Notes under the pieces: generated by a model | Database searches by the model: none | What the model was told of the DNA's origin: nothing | What the model saw: the letters and a program-made list of their open reading frames with translations, nothing else | Assembly (NCBI GenBank): GCA_013336035.1 | Contig: JAAXUL010000113.1 | Coordinates: 1-13,015 of the forward strand | Length of the DNA: 13,015 nt | DNA from: Chloroflexales bacterium | Lineage (GTDB): Bacteria > Chloroflexota > Chloroflexia > Chloroflexales > Chloroflexaceae | Reading direction: 5' to 3' | Shown here: positions 6,300 to 10,791 of the stretch, piece after piece | How positions within the stretch are numbered: the first letter of the stretch is position 1 | Layout: every line of letters begins with the position of its first letter | Translations under genes and position numbers: made by a program

Positions 6300-7085
6300 G
6301 TGGCGACTGTCGCACAGCGTCAGCAGCCGGCCGCGCATCCGCTGCTTGTGATCGAGCGCATCTTACGTGACCGCGAGGGGCTCTGGCGCCAGATCGCCGA
6401 CGAGCACCAGATCAACGGGCTGATCGGGCAGATGCTGCTCAGCACCTCGATCTCCCTCGGCCTCTACGGGATCGTCCTGGGCCTCTCGAACAGCTGGCTA
6501 CAGGCGCTATCCTCGGCGATCAAGCTGCCGATCCTCTTCCTGCTCACCCTCGCGATCTGCCTGCCCTCGCTCTACCTGTTCAACCTCGTCTTCGGCTCGC
6601 GGCTCACGGTGCGCCAGGCCCTCGCCATCGTCATGGCGGCCCTCACCGTCACCGGAATGCTCACCCTGGCCTTCGCGCCGATCAGCCTCTTCTTCCTGAT
6701 CAGCGCGCCCGACTATAGCTTCTTCAAGGTGCTGAACGTCGCCATCCTCACCCTCGCCGGCATTGTCGGGCTGAGCTTCCTTGTCAGCGGCATGCGCTTT
6801 ATGAACACGGTCACGGAGCGCCCCGCGCCCGCGCTGCCCCCGGCCGTCGAGCCCTCGCCCAAGGATGCGCCCCAGCCCGTCCCCGCCGCGCCCAGCGCCG
6901 TCCAGCCCGTCAATATGTCGCTGCTCTACATCTGGATCGTGCTGTTCGGCTTTGTCGGCACCCAGCTGGGCTGGACGCTGCGGCCTTTCTTCGGCGACCC
7001 CAACCAGCCCTTCGCCCTCTTCCGCAACATCGAGGGCAACTTCTATATGAACCTGGTCCACTCGGTCACTAGCATGCTCAGCTGA
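6300..7085 (+). CDS. Five-helix integral membrane protein of unknown function
   Basis: 261 residues from GTG 6300, chosen because GGAAGGAG lies six bases upstream; an in-frame ATG at 6246 would add 18 residues but sits at the promoter and has no ribosome site. Four hydrophobic helices are at about 39-62, 75-98, 107-134 and 144-165. A proline/alanine-rich linker (173-204) follows, then a fifth helix (207-226, LLYIWIVLFGFVGTQLGW). The tail has a conserved-looking TLRPFFG...FRNIEGNFY segment. The N-terminal 38 residues (IERILRDREGLWRQIADEHQ) are charged and amphipathic, probably cytoplasmic. From memory, similar proteins in Chloroflexota and Cyanobacteria carry the automatic label 'actin-binding WH2 domain protein', which has little support here. 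It overlaps the ribosome site of the next gene and is surely cotranscribed with it. Confidence 0.8.
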   Translation: MATVAQRQQPAAHPLLVIERILRDREGLWRQIADEHQINGLIGQMLLSTSISLGLYGIVLGLSNSWLQALSSAIKLPILFLLTLAICLPSLYLFNLVFGSRLTVRQALAIVMAALTVTGMLTLAFAPISLFFLISAPDYSFFKVLNVAILTLAGIVGLSFLVSGMRFMNTVTERPAPALPPAVEPSPKDAPQPVPAAPSAVQPVNMSLLYIWIVLFGFVGTQLGWTLRPFFGDPNQPFALFRNIEGNFYMNLVHSVTSMLS

Positions 7086-7095
7086 GGAGCGCCCG

Positions 7096-7611
7096 ATGGA
7101 GCGTGACCCCCTCCTCACCCTGGCCGGCCTGGCCCTGGTTGCCGCCTTCGCCGGCGGGATCGTCTGGCTGATGCTGCGCCAAGGCAAGGCGCTCGGCCGC
7201 CACGATGGCCTGATCGCGGGCTACCCTCCCGACCGCTTCCCGCTGCGCGATCTGGCGACCCTGCCGGCCCTGGCCGCCCTGGCCGGCAGCCAGGGCCGGC
7301 TGCTGCACGTCTACGCCCAGCTGCCGGCCCGCAGCGAGGCCGCCGTCTGGCTGAGGGCCTACCTGAGCGAGCTGCGCGCGATCATGGACACGGCCTACAA
7401 GGTCGCCGGCATCGCCGCGCTCTACGGCGACACCGCCGCCCTCGAGCGCGTGGCCGCCGAGGTGGCTGAGAGCGAGAGCTACATCGCCCACGAGGCGATG
7501 CAGCACATGCTGCGCGGCGACGCCGCCCTCGATGGGGCCGTGCTCGACGACCGCCTGGCCGTGCTGCGGCGCTTCGCCCACGAGCTGGCCGGGGCCTCGG
7601 CCGGCCGCTAG
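7096..7611 (+). CDS. Small single-helix membrane protein, unknown function
   Basis: 171 residues. One N-terminal transmembrane helix (about 8-27, LAGLALVAAFAGGIVWLML) acts as an uncleaved anchor. A soluble, mostly helical region follows, containing two candidate helical hairpins (LRAYLSELRAIMDTAYKVAG and LERVAAEVAESESYIAHEAM). No known family or catalytic motif was recognised. The Shine-Dalgarno GAGGAG (7084-7089) overlaps the TGA stop of the upstream membrane protein, so translation is probably coupled and the two proteins likely act together. Its TAG stop shares bases with the TAG of the convergent gene on the other strand. Being short, Ala/Leu/Arg-rich and from GC-rich DNA, it is less certain than its neighbours, but the start signal is good. 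Confidence 0.72.
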   Translation: MERDPLLTLAGLALVAAFAGGIVWLMLRQGKALGRHDGLIAGYPPDRFPLRDLATLPALAALAGSQGRLLHVYAQLPARSEAAVWLRAYLSELRAIMDTAYKVAGIAALYGDTAALERVAAEVAESESYIAHEAMQHMLRGDAALDGAVLDDRLAVLRRFAHELAGASAGR

Positions 7612-8729
7612 TATAGGGAGGCGACCGGAAGATAGCGCGTGACGACGGCGTCGAGGCCGCGGCCCTCAACAAAGTCGTCGGCCCACGTTTGCAGCTCCTC
7701 CCGCTGCTCGGCCAGGAGGCCCATCCGGCTGAGCTGGGGGATCCGCGCCCGTTCGCGCCACGAGATGCGTCCGTCGAGGAGCAGGCCAAGAATGAGCACG
7801 AGCGTACAGAGGCTGCGCAGATCGTCGGGCGCTGCGGCCAGCCGTGAGGAGTAGTCATCGGAGACACGGTGTGCGTCGCGCGGCTCGATCGCGTACCGTT
7901 TCAGCAGCAGCCCGGTCAGCAGATAGTGGTTGCGGTGGAAGTCGCGCTTATGGATCGCAATGAACTGGAGCGTGTCGTAGATGAGGTTGTCGCGCAGGCT
8001 GCTCGGGGCCAGATCCGGCAGCTGCGGCCCCAGGCGCTCGATGATCATCTCGCCCATGATCAGTACGCGGGCCTCACGTAAGATCGCGCGTGCGCCAAGG
8101 GCGTTGAGGGTCCCATAGATCGGGACGCCGCTAAAGTCGAGCACGGCCCGCAGGGCCAGGCGGCCCAGGAAGCGCACGAGCAGGAGGCGCAGGAACTGGT
8201 GCGCAATCACGCCCTTCATCTGAAGGATGAAGTTGAAGATGATGAGGCTGTAGCGATTCACGCCCTGGAATGGGTCGATCCCATAGGTCGCCAGCTCCCG
8301 GGCGGGCGTGTTCAGGGCCATGCGCAGCACGGACTCGCTGCGCTCGGCCTTGTTGGCGCGCGTCAGGTAGCCGGTGGCGACGGCCACGGCGTGCACGCCG
8401 GTCAGGTTGAGCAGCACCAGCAGGGTGATCTCGACAAAGATCCAGAGGGCCATCCAGAGCCAGGGGCCCCACTCGAGCCGCGCGACGGTGCCCAGGCCCG
8501 GGATCGGGAGGCCTATGATCGGAAAGAGGTGGGGGTACGCGTAGAGTGGCAGGAACAGGCTGCTGTTGCAGACGAGCGAGATCGAGAAGCCGAGCACCAT
8601 CGACCAGCGCGTAATCCGCCGCAGCTGGGCGCGCTCGCCTTCGTTGAGCAGGTGCAGGTCGGCGTCGGCGGCGGACGGCCCCACCGGAAGACGGTCGAGG
8701 TAGCCGCGGTAGAAGCTCGCTGTCGGCAT
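7608..8729 (-). CDS. Membrane protein with TerB-like C-terminal region, unknown function
   Basis: 373 residues. Two clear transmembrane stretches are at about 42-64 (SMVLGFSISLVCNSSLFLPLY) and 88-120. Further hydrophobic helices around 160-200 may be membrane-associated. Residues 300-355 (LCTLVLILGLLLDGRISWRERARI...) have the pattern of a TerB-like helical domain, in which an acidic residue followed by GRIS leads to a charged helix; this is only a resemblance. ATG 8729 is preceded by GAGGA at a short three-base spacing, so an inner start is possible but would cut into the first helix. A strong promoter-like TATAAT lies 53 bases upstream. It converges on the two-gene membrane operon to its left. 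No enzymatic motif is visible. Confidence 0.78.
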   Translation of the reverse strand: MPTASFYRGYLDRLPVGPSAADADLHLLNEGERAQLRRITRWSMVLGFSISLVCNSSLFLPLYAYPHLFPIIGLPIPGLGTVARLEWGPWLWMALWIFVEITLLVLLNLTGVHAVAVATGYLTRANKAERSESVLRMALNTPARELATYGIDPFQGVNRYSLIIFNFILQMKGVIAHQFLRLLLVRFLGRLALRAVLDFSGVPIYGTLNALGARAILREARVLIMGEMIIERLGPQLPDLAPSSLRDNLIYDTLQFIAIHKRDFHRNHYLLTGLLLKRYAIEPRDAHRVSDDYSSRLAAAPDDLRSLCTLVLILGLLLDGRISWRERARIPQLSRMGLLAEQREELQTWADDFVEGRGLDAVVTRYLPVASLY

Positions 8730-8781
8730 GAATCCTCAGCACAGAGCGCCTGCATCACCTAGATAGGCCAGGACAGAGCGC

Positions 8782-8812
8782 ATTATAAGGCAAGGTTCGT
8801 AACCAAGTTACG
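8782..8812 (-). promoter_or_regulatory. Promoter with overlapping palindrome upstream of the TerB-like membrane protein
   Basis: On the - strand a perfect TATAAT lies at 8782-8787. The only -35-like hexamer at usable spacing (AACTTG, 8804-8809, 16 bases away) is weak. It sits within a perfect palindrome CGTAAC-CAA-GTTACG at 8798-8812, a plausible operator or activator site. On the + strand the palindrome is followed by GTTTTT, so it could also act as a small terminator, but no + strand gene ends there. Confidence 0.5.
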
Positions 8813-9064
8813 GTTTTTGCCGCTGCCTACGGCGGGGGGGCGGGCCTCCGGGGCCCCCGCAAGGGGTGGATATCGAGGGCTTACCCTCGACAGCGCATTG
8901 AGCAGCGCCGGCTTGTACGACTTCGACATATTGCGGCTGCGGGCGAAGTCGAGGAACCCCTGGCGCCACTCCTCGTTGCTCGCCGGCCGTGCCGCGCCCA
9001 GTATCTCGCGGCGGATCGCCTCGACCCGGTCGCGTCGGAAGAAGCCGCCGCTCGCGGCGCTGGG
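8783..9064 (-). pseudogene. Decayed continuation downstream of the Mrr-like nuclease
   Basis: Beyond the TAG stop of the nuclease gene, the same frame stays open to a TAA at 8783-8785. Its first 60 residues (9064-8885) look like real protein: FFRRDRVEAIRREILGAARP, then WRQGFLDFARSRNMSKSYKP and ALLNALSR. The last block resembles the SYKPALLxAL segment that I associate with C-terminal parts of some helicases and restriction proteins; that is a recollection, not a match. From about 8884 the frame degenerates into proline-rich sequence and ends. No start codon with a ribosome site precedes it, so I read it as the tail of a once longer restriction gene, cut by a nonsense codon and a deletion. Confidence 0.55.
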
Positions 9065-9457
9065 CTAGTCGGGCTGTAGAGCGCCCCACTCGATTCGGCG
9101 GCCGAGCACCGAGGCGTCCACGCGCAGGGCGTGGCCCAGGGCGCGCAGCGAGGCGCCGATGAAGCGGTCGATGTCGGCGCGCTGCACGTTGCCGCGGTGA
9201 CGCTTGACCTGCACGCCCGCGGGGATGCTGATCAGGGCCGCGCTCGTCTCCAGGCTCCCGTAGGCGTCGATCCCGCCATCGCCGACGTAGCGCGTCACCG
9301 AGACGTCGCGCAGGCCCATGAAGACGAGCAGGTCGCCGGCGAACAGCTCAAACGCCCTCGGCGGCAGCGCGAGCAGGCGCGCCTTGATCTGTCGTCGCAT
9401 ATCGGGGTCGGCGGGTGGCGGCATGGGGTTAGTGACGAGCGATGCATAGTCGCTCAT
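9065..9457 (-). CDS. Mrr-type restriction endonuclease domain protein, shortened
   Basis: 130 residues from ATG 9457. The PD-(D/E)XK core of the Mrr family is visible: a helix with FELFAGDLLVFMGL (36-49), the metal-binding aspartate in YVGDGGIDAYG (Asp64), and the QVK catalytic pair in GVQVKRHRGN (Gln83, Lys85). GNVQRADIDRFIGA (89-102) is typical of the next helix. After this the usual Mrr strands are missing, and about 28 atypical residues lead to TAG, so the fold may be incomplete. Mrr enzymes cut DNA, often modified DNA. The start overlaps the stop of the XRE gene (TGATG), so translation is coupled, although the overlap lies in a tandem repeat. ATG 9424 is an alternative. Whether it is still active is uncertain. 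Confidence 0.7.
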   Translation of the reverse strand: MSDYASLVTNPMPPPADPDMRRQIKARLLALPPRAFELFAGDLLVFMGLRDVSVTRYVGDGGIDAYGSLETSAALISIPAGVQVKRHRGNVQRADIDRFIGASLRALGHALRVDASVLGRRIEWGALQPD

Positions 9458-9476
9458 CACTCGTTACTCGTCACTC
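9431..9476. repeat. 7-bp tandem repeat with inverted copy
   Basis: Four heptamers in a row, GTCGCTC ATCACTC GTTACTC GTCACTC (9449-9476), are preceded by an inverted imperfect copy (9431-9443), giving a 13-bp arm hairpin with one mismatch and one G-T pair. The repeat contains the XRE stop and the nuclease start codon. It resembles the short heptameric tandem repeats known between genes in cyanobacteria. Confidence 0.7.
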
Positions 9477-9741
9477 CGAGCAGCAGCCAGTCAAACGAGA
9501 CGTCCAGGATGGCGCGGAGGGCGATGATCTCGGCCGCGTTCGGCAGCGTCTCGCCGTTCTCGATGCGGCTGTACTGGGTGCGGCTGATCGCCACAAATTC
9601 CAGATCCATGCGCGCCCGCAGGTGCTCCTGGGTCAGCTCGAGCTGCGCGCGGCGCGCGCGCACCCGGCCGCCGATGGCCTGCGCCAACGCCCGCTGGGCG
9701 ATCAGATATTCCTCTGGGAGATCGTGTATCCGCTTGGGCAT
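9457..9741 (-). CDS. XRE-family transcriptional regulator
   Basis: 94 residues, essentially one helix-turn-helix domain (HTH_3, about 24-90). GGRVRARRAQLELTQEHLRA carries the first helices, then ISRTQYSRIENGETLPN, the recognition helix and the classic RxENGxxxP turn, then IIALRAILDVSFDWLLLG. ATG 9741 (MPKRIHD) is chosen because it leaves the promoter and operator region free; ATGs at 9762 and 9783 are in frame but would overlap the repeats at 9762-9798. No strong Shine-Dalgarno is visible. The gene is divergent from the DUF4007 gene and ends in the same TGATG that starts the nuclease gene. It most likely represses the divergent defence operon and itself. The last residues (VTSNE) are encoded by the heptamer repeat. 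Confidence 0.88.
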   Translation of the reverse strand: MPKRIHDLPEEYLIAQRALAQAIGGRVRARRAQLELTQEHLRARMDLEFVAISRTQYSRIENGETLPNAAEIIALRAILDVSFDWLLLGVTSNE

Positions 9742-9761
9742 GATGTTCCCAGGCGGTACCA

Positions 9762-9798
9762 TCCCATAGAAGACCAAGGTCATGTCCCATAGATGGGA
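9762..9798. promoter_or_regulatory. Probable XRE operator: palindrome and half-site
   Basis: Perfect palindrome TCCCAT-AG-ATGGGA at 9785-9798, plus a direct copy of its left part TCCCATAGA at 9762-9770. Starts are 23 bases apart, about two helical turns. The sites lie between the divergent start codons and directly before the -10 box of the DUF4007 operon, where bound repressor would block RNA polymerase. Binding is inferred. Confidence 0.6.
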
Positions 9799-9807
9799 GT
9801 TGTGGTG

Positions 9808-9813
9808 TAGAAT
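9808..9813 (+). promoter_or_regulatory. -10 box of the DUF4007 operon
   Basis: TAGAAT matches the TATAAT consensus at 5 of 6 positions and would give a leader of about 30 bases. No -35 consensus is found at 17 bases upstream; that position is occupied by the palindrome, so an activator or a weak promoter is possible. Confidence 0.45.
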
Positions 9814-9849
9814 TACGGGAAGCTCTTCTACAGGCACCCTGGCGCACGC

Positions 9850-10791
9850 ATGACAGTCAGCTCCTTGCCGCTCCCCACCTCGGCCTTCACCTTCAGCGGG
9901 CACGAGACTTTCGCCCTGCGGAGCAACTGGCTCAAGAAGGCCTACGACCTTTTGCAGCACATGCCCGACCTCTTCTACAGAGAGGATGCGTTTGTGCGCC
10001 TGGGCGTCGGCAAGAATATGGCCCAGTCGATCCGCTTCTGGGGCCGGGTGTGCTACGTCTTCGACCGCGCCGAGGCAGGCGCGGCCCACCAGGCCACCTG
10101 GCTGGGCGAGGCCCTGCTCGACGACGCGCACGGCTGGGACCCCTTCCTCGTCACCCCGACAAGCCGCTGGCTGCTGCACTGGCAGATCGCCGCCCGCCCC
10201 GAGGCCGCCTTCACCTGGTACTACGCGTTCAACCTGCTCCGCCGGGGTGAGTTCACCGCCCCGCAGCTCGCCCAGCAGATCGTTGAGCTTGTGGCCAGGC
10301 ACGGCGGCAAGCCCCCCTCGGACGCGACGATCGGGCGCGATATCGACTGTATGCTGCGCTGCTATCTGCGCCCCGACCTCGCGCAGCTTGGCCCCGCCAT
10401 CGAGGACGCCCTGCACTGCCCGCTGCACGAGCTCGACCTCGTCCAGCAGGTGCCCGGCCAGCCGGCCTACCGGCTCGTCGGCGGCGCCCACCCCGACCTG
10501 CCCGACCAGCTGGTGGCCTACGCCGCGCTCCAGCAGGCCCGCCGGCTCGGGCGCGCCTCGCTCGCCTTCAACGACCTCGCCTATGGCGAGCGCTCGCCCG
10601 GCCGCGTCTTTCGCCTCGACGAGGACGCGCTGCTCACACGCCTGCTGCGCTTCGAGGAGGTGACCGTGGGCCAGGCCGTCTACGCCGATCAGGGCGGGAT
10701 CCGCCAGATCCTCTGGCGCGCGCCAGAGGACGAGGGCCTCGACCGCGCTCTGCTCGACAGCGCCTTTGCCCAGGAACGCCGCTATGCCTGA
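9850..10791 (+). CDS. DUF4007 family protein, SspB-like DNA phosphorothioation component
   Basis: 313 residues. The family signature is strong: FSGHETFALRSNWLKKAYD (15-33) followed by AFVRLGVGKNMAQSIRFWG (47-65), with a C-terminal LRFEEVTVGQAVYADQGGIRQILW (268-291). To my knowledge DUF4007 proteins occur with PAPS-reductase-like and ATPase partners, and SspB of the SspABCD phosphorothioation system belongs here and nicks DNA so sulfur can be placed in the backbone. The next gene is a large ATPase that overlaps its end by 8 bases, matching the sspB-sspC order. The ATG at 9850 has only a weak AGG upstream. SspD and SspA are not in the window, so the Ssp assignment rests on this pair. Related phosphorothioation-like systems using DUF4007 remain possible. 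Confidence 0.82.
   Translation: MTVSSLPLPTSAFTFSGHETFALRSNWLKKAYDLLQHMPDLFYREDAFVRLGVGKNMAQSIRFWGRVCYVFDRAEAGAAHQATWLGEALLDDAHGWDPFLVTPTSRWLLHWQIAARPEAAFTWYYAFNLLRRGEFTAPQLAQQIVELVARHGGKPPSDATIGRDIDCMLRCYLRPDLAQLGPAIEDALHCPLHELDLVQQVPGQPAYRLVGGAHPDLPDQLVAYAALQQARRLGRASLAFNDLAYGERSPGRVFRLDEDALLTRLLRFEEVTVGQAVYADQGGIRQILWRAPEDEGLDRALLDSAFAQERRYA

Noticed and set aside
8808..9089. A 93-residue - strand open frame overlapping the nuclease end
   Set aside because: It is Arg/Gly/Pro-rich shadow sequence in another frame. The frame shared with the nuclease gives the protein-like residues instead.
9431..9476. CRISPR-like array
   Set aside because: The repeats are 7 bp with no spacers, so this is a simple tandem repeat.
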